DNA of 64,000 nucleotides from Methanobrevibacter ruminantium M1 (GTDB lineage: Archaea; Methanobacteriota; Methanobacteria; Methanobacteriales; Methanobacteriaceae): NCBI RefSeq assembly GCF_000024185.1, contig NC_013790.1:1635501-1699500 (forward strand), given 5' to 3'. The notes under the pieces were generated by a model. The model made no database searches. It saw nothing but the letters and a program-made list of their open reading frames with translations, and had not been told where the DNA came from. Numbering within the stretch: the stretch's first letter is position 1; the number at the start of each line of letters is the position of its first letter. A program made the position numbers and the translations under genes. Positions 8,017 through 17,354 of the stretch are shown in pieces.

Positions 8017-9639
8017 CTATTTATTATCAAAAGCTGCTTGTACAAAAGAAGCAAACAATGGATGTGCATTATTTGGTCTGGATTTAAATTCTGGATGGAA
8101 CTGACATCCAATAAACCATGGATGATCAGGCAACTCAACAATCTCTACCAAGAAATTATCTGGAGTTGTTCCTGCAATGACAAGACCATTCTCAGTAAGA
8201 ACATCCCTATATTCATTATTATATTCAAACCTATGCCTATGTCTTTCCTGAATGTTCTCTTCTCCATAAGCTTCCATAGTTCTGGTGCCATCAATCAATT
8301 TACAGTCATAAGCACCTAAACGCATGGTTCCGCCCATCTTCTTGATTTTCTTTTGCTCTTCCATCATATCAATAACAGGATATGGTGTTTCTGTGTTGAA
8401 TTCACTGCTGTTAGCACCTTCCATTCCAATTCTTCTTGCAAACTGAATAACCATACATTGCATACCTAAACAGATACCGAAGATAGGAACATCATTTTCA
8501 ATTGCATAATCAACAGCCTGGAACTTTCCTTCAACTCCACGGTCTCCAAATCCTCCAGGGATAAGGATTCCGTCAAGCTTTGAAAGCTCCTCCTTGAATG
8601 CCTTCAATTCATCAACATCTTCCACATCAACATCAGAACTTAAATATTCAATATTCATCTTAGCGCCGATTTTGGCAGCTGCATGATGGAGTGATTCTCT
8701 TATACTAATATAAGCGTCTTCCAATTCAACATATTTTCCAACGATTCCGATGGTAACAACCGGATCTTGTATTTTAAGGGAGTTTACGATTTCTTCCCAT
8801 TCGTTAAGAGTATTTTTATCATTTTCAAAATCGATTCCAAGATTTATTCTATCTGAAATGTATTGTCCGGCATTTTCCCTATCCAATACCAAAGGAACCT
8901 CATAGATTGATTGAGCATCAGGAGTGTTTACGACAGCTTTGACATCAACGTCACAGAAGTGAGCGATCTTTCTTTTCAAGTCATCGTCAATAGGTTCTTG
9001 GCTTCTTAAGACAATCATGTTAGGGTTGATACCCATGCTTCTAAGCTCTTTTGAAGAGTGTTGGGTAGGCTTTGTCTTGAATTCGCCAGCTGCATTCAAG
9101 TAAGGAACGAAAGTCACATGTACAAACATTACATTTTCAGAGCCTTCCTCATTTCTAAGCTGTCTTAAAGCCTCAAGGAATGGCTGGCTTTCAATGTCCC
9201 CTACAGTTCCGCCAAGCTCTACCAAAACAACATCATAATCGTCCTTGGCAGATATCTCACGAACCATTTCCTTAATCTCATTGGTGATATGAGGGATAAT
9301 CTGAACACAAGCGCCTAAGAAATCGCCGTTTCTCTCTTTAGTAATAACTGATTGATAGACTTTCCCTGTGGTAATGTTTGATATTCCAGGAAGCTCTACA
9401 TCCAGGAACCTTTCATAATGACCTAAGTCCAGGTCAGTCTCCATTCCATCATAAGTGACGAACACTTCCCCATGCTGATATGGGTTTAAAGTACCTGAAT
9501 CCCAATTCAAATATGGGTCAATCTTAATAGCTGCAACCTTTAAGCCATACGAACGTAAAATACGGCCAATAGATGCAGAAGTAATTCCTTTTCCAATAGA
9601 ACTAACTACTCCACCAGTTATTATAATATATTTTGTCAG
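8017..9639 (-). CDS. pyrG: CTP synthase, apparently starting at CTG
   Basis: The enzyme makes CTP from UTP, ATP and glutamine. The N-terminal synthetase domain starts [17 protein letters not shown] (P-loop). The C-terminal class I glutamine amidotransferase has GGFGDRG, the nucleophile in FGICLGMQ, and the His/Glu pair in QFHPEF. Homologues begin M(S/T)KYI, which places the start at codon CTG. AAGGAG lies nine bases before this CTG, and no ATG, GTG or TTG fits that site. The frame stays open upstream (ATG 18 codons and TTG 30 codons earlier), but those codons encode AT-rich, family-unlike sequence without a ribosome site. With the CTG start the product has 540 residues, close to the family norm. 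Confidence 0.9.
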   Translation of the reverse strand: MTKYIIITGGVVSSIGKGITSASIGRILRSYGLKVAAIKIDPYLNWDSGTLNPYQHGEVFVTYDGMETDLDLGHYERFLDVELPGISNITTGKVYQSVITKERNGDFLGACVQIIPHITNEIKEMVREISAKDDYDVVLVELGGTVGDIESQPFLEALRQLRNEEGSENVMFVHVTFVPYLNAAGEFKTKPTQHSSKELRSMGINPNMIVLRSQEPIDDDLKRKIAHFCDVDVKAVVNTPDAQSIYEVPLVLDRENAGQYISDRINLGIDFENDKNTLNEWEEIVNSLKIQDPVVTIGIVGKYVELEDAYISIRESLHHAAAKIGAKMNIEYLSSDVDVEDVDELKAFKEELSKLDGILIPGGFGDRGVEGKFQAVDYAIENDVPIFGICLGMQCMVIQFARRIGMEGANSSEFNTETPYPVIDMMEEQKKIKKMGGTMRLGAYDCKLIDGTRTMEAYGEENIQERHRHRFEYNNEYRDVLTENGLVIAGTTPDNFLVEIVELPDHPWFIGCQFHPEFKSRPNNAHPLFASFVQAAFDNK

Positions 9640-9648
9640 ATAAATCCA

Positions 9649-9654
9649 CTCCTT
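9649..9654 (-). promoter_or_regulatory. Ribosome binding site that fixes the pyrG CTG start
   Basis: Minus-strand AAGGAG is followed by TGGATTTAT and then CTG ACA AAA, the codons that begin the conserved CTP synthase N-terminus. The in-frame ATT two codons earlier would leave only three bases of spacing. Confidence 0.7.
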
Positions 9655-9968
9655 AAAATTTTGAAAAAATCTTGAATCTTTGTAAAAATCCATGTGAATT
9701 TTTATAAAAATCCAATAGTAAATACTCAATAAAATATTAGTTTAATTTATTATATATAATTTGCTTATCGATTTTTAATATATGGAAAATTAGTTTTTAA
9801 ATAGTGGAATATTCGTAAAAATCATAATAAAATTTGAAAAAATTAGTATGAAATTAAAAAAAAGTAAATTGAATAAAAATAGAAAAAATCAGAGTTAAAA
9901 ATTAAAAAAAAGAATAAAATGATTTAAATAAGAAAAAATAAGGTCAAAATAAAAGAATTCAAATAAAA

Positions 9969-10349
9969 TTAGAATTTAAAGAAATCAGTTACCCAACTTA
10001 CTTGATGCTTAGCTCTTATAACCTTAATATCATAAGTCTCATCAAAACTTGCATATTCCTTTTCAATGATGTCTCTTTTTTGCTTGAAGTCCATAGGAGA
10101 ATCTACAATTTTTTTAAGAACATTCAATTCATCATCTATTGAAGACATTTCCTTAGATAAACTTTCTTTTTTATCATTTAGCTCAGCAAGCCTCTCTTCA
10201 AGATAATCATTAGCTTGAAGTTCAAACTCTTCCCTAAGATTGAAAATCAGATCTATGGCTTCACCTACACTCAAATTATTCTCTTGCATTATTTGATATT
10301 TCTTATATTGCTCCTCATTCAATTCTGCAGTAATAGTTTTTGTATCCAT
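9969..10349 (-). CDS. Small RHH-like coiled-coil protein, function unknown
   Basis: A 126-residue soluble protein. The first ~38 residues (TITAELNEEQYKKYQIM...LSVGEAIDLIF) look like a minimal ribbon-helix-helix fold: strand, helix, turn, helix. Residues 40-95 are strongly charged and heptad-like (EFELQANDYLEERLAELNDK...), a likely coiled coil. The C-terminus ends HQVSWVTDFFKF. GAGGTG four bases before the ATG supports the start. It sits between pyrG and the unknown 10.5-16.6 kb gene run on the same strand. A DNA-binding role is an inference from shape only. Confidence 0.5.
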   Translation of the reverse strand: MDTKTITAELNEEQYKKYQIMQENNLSVGEAIDLIFNLREEFELQANDYLEERLAELNDKKESLSKEMSSIDDELNVLKKIVDSPMDFKQKRDIIEKEYASFDETYDIKVIRAKHQVSWVTDFFKF

Positions 10350-10533
10350 AAAAACACCTCATCAATAATAAGTTTTTCTAACTTCATTAAATAAACTTTA
10401 AATATTTAATATAAGTTTATTTTTAATGATATATAAAAATATTCAATCAATCAAAGATTATAAAACACATAAAAATGCTCCAAACAATCCAACATTATAA
10501 AAGCCATTCACTATCAAAAAACGCTTCAAATAA

Positions 10534-10986
10534 TCAATCATTTCCAAAGTCATTATTTATTAAAAATGCTTCAATTATTTTAATGTTTGACTCATCTTCC
10601 ATTAAAATGCTTGAGCAGATATTTAATAATCCATCACCTGTATCTAAAACTTCTATATTATTTAATTCTAATCTATATGAGTCAATCAAAACATATAAAA
10701 ATTTCATCATTTTGAAGAATTCATCTTTTGAAATGGACATTTCCAAATAGATTTCATTGTCTTCGATGAGGTAATTTCTATATAAATCAGAGAATGAACT
10801 TGAACTGGACTCCAAATCAGAATTTAATCTTGATTCTATATCAGAATCCAAATCTGAAATCATATTAGAAACCAAATCCAAACTGGAATTTAATTTAGAT
10901 TCTGGCTTAAGTATTTTTTCAAGACTTGAATTTTCCTTTTCTAAATTAAGATTATTTTTATTTAATGAAGAATTATCTTTATTCAA
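10534..10986 (-). CDS. Hypothetical acidic Ser/Asn-rich protein
   Basis: Not recognised. The first 70 residues are low-complexity (NKDNSSLNKNNLNLEKENSS; SDLDSDIESRLNSDLESSSSS). The remaining 80 look globular, a strand plus helices (EIYLEMSISKDEFFKMMKFLYVLID). No ATG occurs before residue 42. The best start is TTG after AGAAGGA with about 10 nt spacing; the frame stays open into the end of the preceding gene, so a start there is also possible. Fifty-three bases separate it from the 247-residue gene upstream, which suggests one operon with that gene and the 1562-residue gene. Confidence 0.5.
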   Translation of the reverse strand: MNKDNSSLNKNNLNLEKENSSLEKILKPESKLNSSLDLVSNMISDLDSDIESRLNSDLESSSSSFSDLYRNYLIEDNEIYLEMSISKDEFFKMMKFLYVLIDSYRLELNNIEVLDTGDGLLNICSSILMEDESNIKIIEAFLINNDFGND

Positions 10987-11039
10987 TCCAGAATAGTCCT
11001 TCTCTAATGTAGAATTATCCTTAGAATCTGATAGATCAT

Positions 11040-11783
11040 TTAATTTATCTTCAGAATTCTTTTATTGGAATCATCATCTTCATTAGGATCAATGACCACC
11101 AGATCAGAATCCAGCTTATCAAAATTATAGAATCTGTCCTTTAGAACATCCGAATCAGGTTTTGAAAAACTATTGTTTATTGGAATAGATACATTTATTA
11201 TTTTTGCATAAAGGCCATTGTCATATTCAAAAGTCACATTGGAAATGAAGTTTCGGATGTTTTTCAATGTGGTGAAATCACCAATGGCTCCGAAATTGAT
11301 AAAGCCCTTTCCATCTTTAAGCTTGGTTATCTTATTCTTATTCTTTAAGACAGTCAATTCATCATTGTTTAGCTGACTGCAGTCTATTCTAAGCAGAATG
11401 ACATTGTTATATTCTTCGCTGTCTTCAGCAAATACAATAGTTGATTTAGAGGAATCCTCCAGATTCAATACTGCAACTAAGGTAGGTCTTATCTGAGCAC
11501 CCATATCCATATAAGAGGATGTGCAAACCACATTTTCACGGGCAAGGCCAAATAAGTAAGTGACTTCATCCCTTTCCTTAAAAAAGCTTGTATAATATAT
11601 GGACTCCTTATTTGGCTTTCTATGTCTGATTGTAACATATGATTCTGAATTGAAATAGTCCAGATTGATATGGTCACAGTCTACTGTGAATGTCTTTTTA
11701 TTGTTATGGAACCTTTCTAAAAACCTATCAAATTCCTTTTGATTTGCCTTTATCTTTTTGTTTTCAATTATTTTCAATAACAT
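11040..11783 (-). CDS. Hypothetical 247-residue protein in the HEPN-like cluster
   Basis: I do not recognise a family. The product is soluble, with no signal peptide or membrane segment. It alternates predicted strands (TFTVDCDHINLDYF, SYVTIRHRKPN, TYLFGLARENVVCTS, TLVAVLNLED) and ends in a short acidic stretch before KRILKIN. GGGGTG five bases before the ATG supports the start. It lies 104 bp after the 1562-residue gene and 53 bp before the 150-residue gene on the same strand, so all three are likely co-transcribed and may act together. Confidence 0.55.
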   Translation of the reverse strand: MLLKIIENKKIKANQKEFDRFLERFHNNKKTFTVDCDHINLDYFNSESYVTIRHRKPNKESIYYTSFFKERDEVTYLFGLARENVVCTSSYMDMGAQIRPTLVAVLNLEDSSKSTIVFAEDSEEYNNVILLRIDCSQLNNDELTVLKNKNKITKLKDGKGFINFGAIGDFTTLKNIRNFISNVTFEYDNGLYAKIINVSIPINNSFSKPDSDVLKDRFYNFDKLDSDLVVIDPNEDDDSNKRILKIN

Positions 11784-11887
11784 ATGAACACCCCTTGAAA
11801 AGAAAAAAGTTAAAAAATATTTAATTGCTTAAATTTATTATTGAAGAAATTGCTACGAAATTTAACTCATTTAATTATTTAAAGCAA

Positions 11888-14800
11888 TTAAAACTTATTT
11901 AATTCTTTTTTAACCTCCTTAAGACTTAAATTAGAAGAGTCATTCAAATCTTCATCTGATAAATCAGCAAATAAATCTTCTAAATTAGTGCTTTTAATTT
12001 CTTCTAAGAGATCTTCGGTAAATTCCTCTTCTGAGACATCAAACTTATCTAAAATCAAATCAACGAACATGGTTCTTTTTTTATGAGCCTCTTTTTCAGT
12101 TATTGAGTAACAGACAATAATATCATTTACTGAACTTGTCCATAAGCCCTCTTGTGTATTGAAGTCTATTCCTTCAAATTCGGAATATCTTCCATTCATA
12201 CCACGTTTAGGCCTTTTGACTTTTCTTCTTAATAGCTTCTTACGTTCAATGTAAGCTTCCTTTGGAGTGTTAAATGACCTGATTAAATCTCCTCCAAGGA
12301 ATGCAAGCCACTTATCGCTTTCCTCATCATATTCGATTTCAGTGGAATTTGCATACTTTTCATCAAATGCATCTGCTGGAACCTTTTTAGGCTTTTTAGC
12401 TTTCTTTACTTTAGGTTTAGATACCTTTGAAGCAGTGGAATCTGATTCTGATTCAGTCTGTTCTGCAGTTTCTTTAAGAGATCCTATTTCTTCCAAATTA
12501 GAATCTGAATCATTTGATTCGGTTGACAAATCTTCTTGATTTGAAGAACCTATATTGTCCAATTCATCTTCAAAACTAGTTTCAGATTCATCATCAAACA
12601 AATCGCTAGAGCTAGAATCATTATAGCCATCGAATAAGTCGTTAGCGCTTAAATCTGCAGATTCATCAAACAAGTTAGTTGAAGACAGATCAGATGAAAC
12701 CTTTTCTAAGAAGTCAACATCATCAGAATCCTCATCCAATAAGCCTTCAGAATCCAAATCATCTTCATCATTGAAAATGTCTTCAATGGAATTGGAATTT
12801 GAGTTATCTTCACCCAATACATCACCATAATCAAAACTGGAATCAGTTGAGTCTTCTAAGGAGTCTGAATAATCCAAACTATCAAAATCATCATTTAAAC
12901 TAGATTCAGAAACATAGTTATCTTCTTCAGGATTTAAAACATCTTCAACAGAACCTAAATCATCTTCTTCAGGATTTAAAACATCTTCAACAGAACCTAA
13001 ATCATCTTCTTCAGGATTTAAAACATCTTCAGCAGAATCCAAATCATCTTCTTCAGAATTTAAAACATCTTCAGCATAATCCAAATCATTTTCAGCAGAA
13101 TTTAAACCCTCTTTAATAAGATTTAATCCGTTTTCTAAAGTTTCCAGACCATTAGAATTTAAATCATCTTTAAATGTGTCAGAATTATCTTCAATAGACA
13201 AATCATCACCAATATCATCTGAAGTAGAGTTAAGTCTTTCTTCTTCCTTAATTCTATTTGCCTCTAAAAGACTATCTAAAGAAGTTGTTTTAAAGTCTTT
13301 AACCATTTCTGGCTTCTTATCAATGATCTTGGATTTTATTACCTTGTTTTCCTCAGCATTATCTATCTCATGGGCTTCCTCTAGACTGACTCTAACTCCG
13401 CCACGGATAATTGCCTTTTCTGATTTGGAATTAGATTTCTTATTTTTAGAGGATATTGATTCCTGCTTTGGATAGCTTTTTCTTTTGGAAATAGGATTTG
13501 CATCCAAATAGTCTTTTGACTTTAAAGATTTATCTTTAGCCTTTTGAGCATCTGAATCTTCTGCATCATTAGAGCTTAGTGAAAATTTATCATAAAGAGA
13601 TAAGTTTTCCTTAAATTTAGAGCTTCCTTTATTGGAATCAGATTCATTGGAAACTATAGAATCATTAATCTTAGACTTGGAGATTAATGAATCTTCATTA
13701 TGAGAACTTTTAATCAATTCATTTGAATGGGCTTTCCTTTTGTCTCTGATTTTTCCTATCTTGGATTGGACTAGTGAATTTAGATTTATATCATTGGAAA
13801 TGGCCAATTTATCCAATAAGTCAAATTCCCAACCTAAATCAGACAAAAGATTTATCAATGTTACTAAATCAATTGTGCTTAACTTATACTGCACATTGAT
13901 GAAGATGCTGAAATACTCTTCATCCACCTTGGAATAGTTCAATTTGACCATATTGTCCAAAATGTCTAAAAATATGATGTCCTTTAACTCATCCTTATTT
14001 ACCATGCCCTGAAGGGATACGCATAAATAGGAATCGTTATAGGAGAGAACCATTTCCCTTCTGAAGTTATTGGAGTCGTATGAGTTCAATTTTATTTCCT
14101 TTAGTTCCTTACGATTAGAGCTTTTGAAAAGGTTTTCAGATATGTTTAGGAATCCATTGTTCTCATCCAAATTAAGCTGCTCTAAATTGAGGTCTTCCAT
14201 ATATTCGTAATTATCCTCTGATTCCAAATATGGAATTGATAAATCATCTGAAAGCCTATCGTCCTGATTTTGATTGGCAATTCCATAAAAGGAACTTTTC
14301 TTATACTCATTTATATTCTTTGAATTGTCCTCTTGGATTATTGCACCCATATTGAATTGCTTGTCTCCATCTGCTAAAAACTCCTGATCGATAACTCCCC
14401 TTCCATTGTCGGTTTCAAAAGCGCTGTCATTAGCAATGCTTTCACTGTTGTTTTTAAAATCTTCATCAGCACTTTCTACAGGTTTATTTATGCTTTCTAC
14501 AGAATCACTTAAACTTTCTACAGAATCACTTAAACTTTCTTCAGAATCGCTTAAACTTTCTTCAGAATCGCTTAAAATATAATTGCCTGTATTTGTTCTA
14601 AATACATCATAAAAGCTTATTAATTTATCAGAGCCATCTTTTTGATTAGATGCTTCTGCTGAAGAATCTTCATTAGAAACAGAACCATCACTAAGATAAT
14701 CCTTAGTGGAATTGTCCTTTATTAGATAATCCTTGCTTGGATTGACTATATTAGACAAGTTACCGTCATTTTCATCATTGCTTTTAATGTCTGAATTGAT

Positions 14801-16576
14801 AAAGTGCATATCTCTTACATCAAAGCCTTCCTTAACAAGAGCTTCCTTCAATCCATAGAATGCATCTTCCTCGGAGTCAAAATGTCCGATCAGCTCCTCA
14901 CCATTCTTTGCCAACCATAAATGGCTGTTGATGTCATAATCTATTCCATCAATGAATGAATAATTACCATTGGACTTTCTTGGAGGATAAGGCATTTCCT
15001 TAAGATATGCCCTACGGAACTTTCTTGCCTCATCTTCAGAGGCTTTCCTTCCTATCTCGTTTCCCCTAAAGTAAATGACCCATTCGTCATTGTCCTTATC
15101 GTAATCTACGGCGTTTTCTTCGCTGTTAAGCCTTACCTTAAAGTCAAAGCTGTCATCAAATAATTCCTCTTGGTGGAATATAAGGTCGCTTACATCAAAT
15201 CCTTTGGATTTTAGGAATTCCTTCTTATAATTGAAGGCGTCCTCTTCACTGTCAAAGAATCCTAATGTCTCTCCCTTGATTGTCAATACCCAAATAAGGT
15301 TCTTATCGTCATAGTATATTCCCTTATGGATTGAATACTCCCCATCCTTGTTTCTCTTTGGTGGTGCAAAGCTGGAAATATGGCTTAATCGCTTTTTGAT
15401 GGCTTCTTCCTTAGTGTCGCAAGTGGTTACATACTTGTTCTTATAGAATATCTTCCATCTTGAATCGTTCTTGTCCTGGACTATGCCTAAGTCCTCTAAG
15501 TCTATATCGAGCCTATAGACATTTGAAAGGTTATGTATTGCCTCCCTTTCGCTATCATAATAGTCCAGTATCTTTCCTTCCTTCTTAATGTACCATAGCT
15601 TATGGTTCAAGTCAAATGAGATTTCCTTATAATCTGAATAGGAGCCGTTTTTGCTCTCAGGTAATGGCAAGGTGTCTATATATTCCTTTCTTGCGATTAT
15701 GGCTGAATTTTCAGATATGAAGTATCCCAAATCCTTATCGTCAAAGCTTGCTTTCCATAGCTTTTCTTCCATATCGAAATCTATTCCCTTGGAATCGGAA
15801 TAGCTTCCATCTTCCAACCTTTCAGGAAGCAGGCATCCGTTAAAGTATTGAAACATCCTAAAGTCCTCGTTTAGAACGAATCTATATCCCTTTCTCACTG
15901 CAACTTCCCTTGTCTTGAAATGGCCTATGGTTACTTTCTTGTCATCAAAAATGAAAAATGCAGTGTATGCATTTAATTCCGGATTGAATTCAACATTGTT
16001 TTGGTTGAAGTAGCTGTGTACGTTATAGTCAACATCATGCTGATATATGTGATCGTTGGCTGATTTGATTGCTGTGGTGGCCTTATTATTATCTATGGTT
16101 TTTACATTGTTGTTTATGTTTTCCTTAAGTTGATTTAAAAAGCTTTCATCATGGCGATAGGTGACTCCAGGATATTTGAGTTTGTAATATGCCTCATCAC
16201 CCTTATATGTCCCATAAAACCATGACAATATATTAAAAACGTCTTTATGAGTTTTCTTTGCTATGTTCATCTCATCCCTTAATTCATGATGAGTTGCAAT
16301 GTTTCTATATTGACGTATGGAATCCAATTTATTGTATTTATCTTCAGGTATGATTCCTTTAGAGTATAAGGTATTGAGTTTTTTATTTTGGTCCAATTCG
16401 TTTAAATCAATACCCACGAATTTTGTAATATAGTGTGTAACACGTTCTGCTATCTTTCCTGCCCAGATAACTGCATCTACGCCGTCGCCTTCAACTATAT
16501 TCTTTTCCATCCTCATGCAAAAATTAGAGATATCCTGAAAATCTGAGTCTAAAAACATAAAACTATGGTTTTTCAT
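11888..16576 (-). CDS. Giant HEPN-like / AP2-like repeat protein with acidic repeats
   Basis: A 1562-residue protein without a signal peptide or membrane helices. Residues ~1-130 resemble a HEPN/DUF4145 domain and carry RNIATH, which fits the HEPN RNase motif R-x4-H. Residues ~175-600 contain about seven repeats (GIDFDMEEKLWKASFDDKDL type, ending G-F/Y-FDSEEDA) that look like AP2-type three-stranded DNA-binding modules. Two more lie near the C-terminus (~1400-1510). Between them are a globular stretch (~830-960) and long Ser/Asp/Glu low-complexity blocks, including 14-residue repeats (NPEEDDLGSVEDVL) and 7-residue SLSDSEE repeats. Basic linkers (KVKKAKKPKK, RRKVKRPKRG) flank the C-terminal pair. 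GGGGTG eight bases before the ATG supports the start. Domain calls are by eye; function is unknown. Confidence 0.6.
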   Translation of the reverse strand: MKNHSFMFLDSDFQDISNFCMRMEKNIVEGDGVDAVIWAGKIAERVTHYITKFVGIDLNELDQNKKLNTLYSKGIIPEDKYNKLDSIRQYRNIATHHELRDEMNIAKKTHKDVFNILSWFYGTYKGDEAYYKLKYPGVTYRHDESFLNQLKENINNNVKTIDNNKATTAIKSANDHIYQHDVDYNVHSYFNQNNVEFNPELNAYTAFFIFDDKKVTIGHFKTREVAVRKGYRFVLNEDFRMFQYFNGCLLPERLEDGSYSDSKGIDFDMEEKLWKASFDDKDLGYFISENSAIIARKEYIDTLPLPESKNGSYSDYKEISFDLNHKLWYIKKEGKILDYYDSEREAIHNLSNVYRLDIDLEDLGIVQDKNDSRWKIFYKNKYVTTCDTKEEAIKKRLSHISSFAPPKRNKDGEYSIHKGIYYDDKNLIWVLTIKGETLGFFDSEEDAFNYKKEFLKSKGFDVSDLIFHQEELFDDSFDFKVRLNSEENAVDYDKDNDEWVIYFRGNEIGRKASEDEARKFRRAYLKEMPYPPRKSNGNYSFIDGIDYDINSHLWLAKNGEELIGHFDSEEDAFYGLKEALVKEGFDVRDMHFINSDIKSNDENDGNLSNIVNPSKDYLIKDNSTKDYLSDGSVSNEDSSAEASNQKDGSDKLISFYDVFRTNTGNYILSDSEESLSDSEESLSDSVESLSDSVESINKPVESADEDFKNNSESIANDSAFETDNGRGVIDQEFLADGDKQFNMGAIIQEDNSKNINEYKKSSFYGIANQNQDDRLSDDLSIPYLESEDNYEYMEDLNLEQLNLDENNGFLNISENLFKSSNRKELKEIKLNSYDSNNFRREMVLSYNDSYLCVSLQGMVNKDELKDIIFLDILDNMVKLNYSKVDEEYFSIFINVQYKLSTIDLVTLINLLSDLGWEFDLLDKLAISNDINLNSLVQSKIGKIRDKRKAHSNELIKSSHNEDSLISKSKINDSIVSNESDSNKGSSKFKENLSLYDKFSLSSNDAEDSDAQKAKDKSLKSKDYLDANPISKRKSYPKQESISSKNKKSNSKSEKAIIRGGVRVSLEEAHEIDNAEENKVIKSKIIDKKPEMVKDFKTTSLDSLLEANRIKEEERLNSTSDDIGDDLSIEDNSDTFKDDLNSNGLETLENGLNLIKEGLNSAENDLDYAEDVLNSEEDDLDSAEDVLNPEEDDLGSVEDVLNPEEDDLGSVEDVLNPEEDNYVSESSLNDDFDSLDYSDSLEDSTDSSFDYGDVLGEDNSNSNSIEDIFNDEDDLDSEGLLDEDSDDVDFLEKVSSDLSSTNLFDESADLSANDLFDGYNDSSSSDLFDDESETSFEDELDNIGSSNQEDLSTESNDSDSNLEEIGSLKETAEQTESESDSTASKVSKPKVKKAKKPKKVPADAFDEKYANSTEIEYDEESDKWLAFLGGDLIRSFNTPKEAYIERKKLLRRKVKRPKRGMNGRYSEFEGIDFNTQEGLWTSSVNDIIVCYSITEKEAHKKRTMFVDLILDKFDVSEEEFTEDLLEEIKSTNLEDLFADLSDEDLNDSSNLSLKEVKKELNKF
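12918..13135. repeat. 42-bp in-frame tandem repeat (acidic 14-mer)
   Basis: About five copies of a 42-bp unit containing ATCATCTTCTTCAGGATTTA encode the acidic EDDLGSVEDVLNPE repeat of the giant protein. Central copies are nearly identical and outer copies diverged, as expected for recent slippage inside a gene. Confidence 0.85.
14498..14576. repeat. 21-bp in-frame tandem repeat (SLSDSEE)
   Basis: Four copies of a 21-bp unit (TCTACAGAATCACTTAAACT and close variants with TCTTCAGAATCG) encode SLSDSVE/SLSDSEE heptads in the giant protein. Period and reading frame are preserved. Confidence 0.8.
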
Positions 16577-16764
16577 TACATATGCACCCCGTTTTAATTA
16601 TAAATAATATATTAAAATCAAGTTTTAATATATTTTTAAAAATAATTTTTTTAAATTATTTTCAATATAGTTTATAGACATGGTTTTATTTAAACTTATT
16701 TAAATTAAGATGTTAGTTAAAAATAGTAATATATGGTAAACTTGAATATGAATCTATTTAGTGA

Positions 16765-16926
16765 ATGATGAAATATAGTTTTGAGTCTTTAAACCATTAT
16801 TTAAGTTTAAATTACTTAATGAATGAAAAAATATAGTTTTGAGTCTTTAAACCATTATTTAAGTTTAAATTACTTAATTAATGAAAAAATATAGTTTTGA
16901 GTCTTTTAAACCATTATTAAGTTTAG
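16765..16926. repeat. 58-bp tandem repeat, three copies
   Basis: The block ATATAGTTTTGAGTCTTTAA occurs at 16773, 16831 and 16889, exactly 58 bp apart; the third copy is slightly altered and truncated. It fills half of the gap between the mazG-like gene and the giant protein gene. The rest of that gap is AT-rich without a gene. Confidence 0.9.
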
Positions 16927-16945
16927 ATTTAGGATATTCATAAAT

Positions 16946-17245
16946 CTACTTAAGATCATCTGAACTGACCTTAGGAGGATATTTTATGGCATTCTTTTTC
17001 ATCTTATTGAAGACTATTTCCTTAACGTCAACATCCAATGCATCCGCCATTAGAAAGCAGTAGTTAAAGACATCTGCCAATTCATCTACCACTTCATCCT
17101 TATCATATTCCTTTTGCCATTGAAAGTGCTCCAAGAGTTCAGCAGCTTCTATAGATATTGATTTGGCTAAATTCTCTGGAGTATGATACCTTTTCCAGTC
17201 TCTTTCCATTTGAAACTTGATTAGTTCCTTTCTTATTTCTTCCAT
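16946..17245 (-). CDS. MazG-like nucleotide pyrophosphohydrolase
   Basis: A 99-residue all-alpha NTP-PPase of the MazG/dCTPase superfamily. The metal-binding glutamates lie in SIEAAELLEHFQW (about residues 32-44), and a second acidic block is DEVVDELADVFNYC. KYHT-like substrate contacts precede them (KRYHTPENLAKS). It probably hydrolyses a non-canonical or surplus (d)NTP to the monophosphate. The start is the ATG preceded by AGGTGG with six-base spacing; the frame remains open seven codons further upstream, but that would skip the ribosome site. It follows the 257-residue unknown gene after about 110 bp. Confidence 0.8.
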   Translation of the reverse strand: MEEIRKELIKFQMERDWKRYHTPENLAKSISIEAAELLEHFQWQKEYDKDEVVDELADVFNYCFLMADALDVDVKEIVFNKMKKNAIKYPPKVSSDDLK

Positions 17246-17354
17246 AGTAAACCACCTGAGGACCAATTAAGTAAGTTCTATCTACAAATAACAATTAAAA
17301 TTGCATTAAAAGAATAAAGACATTCAATTAAAATTGCATTAAAAGAATAAATAC

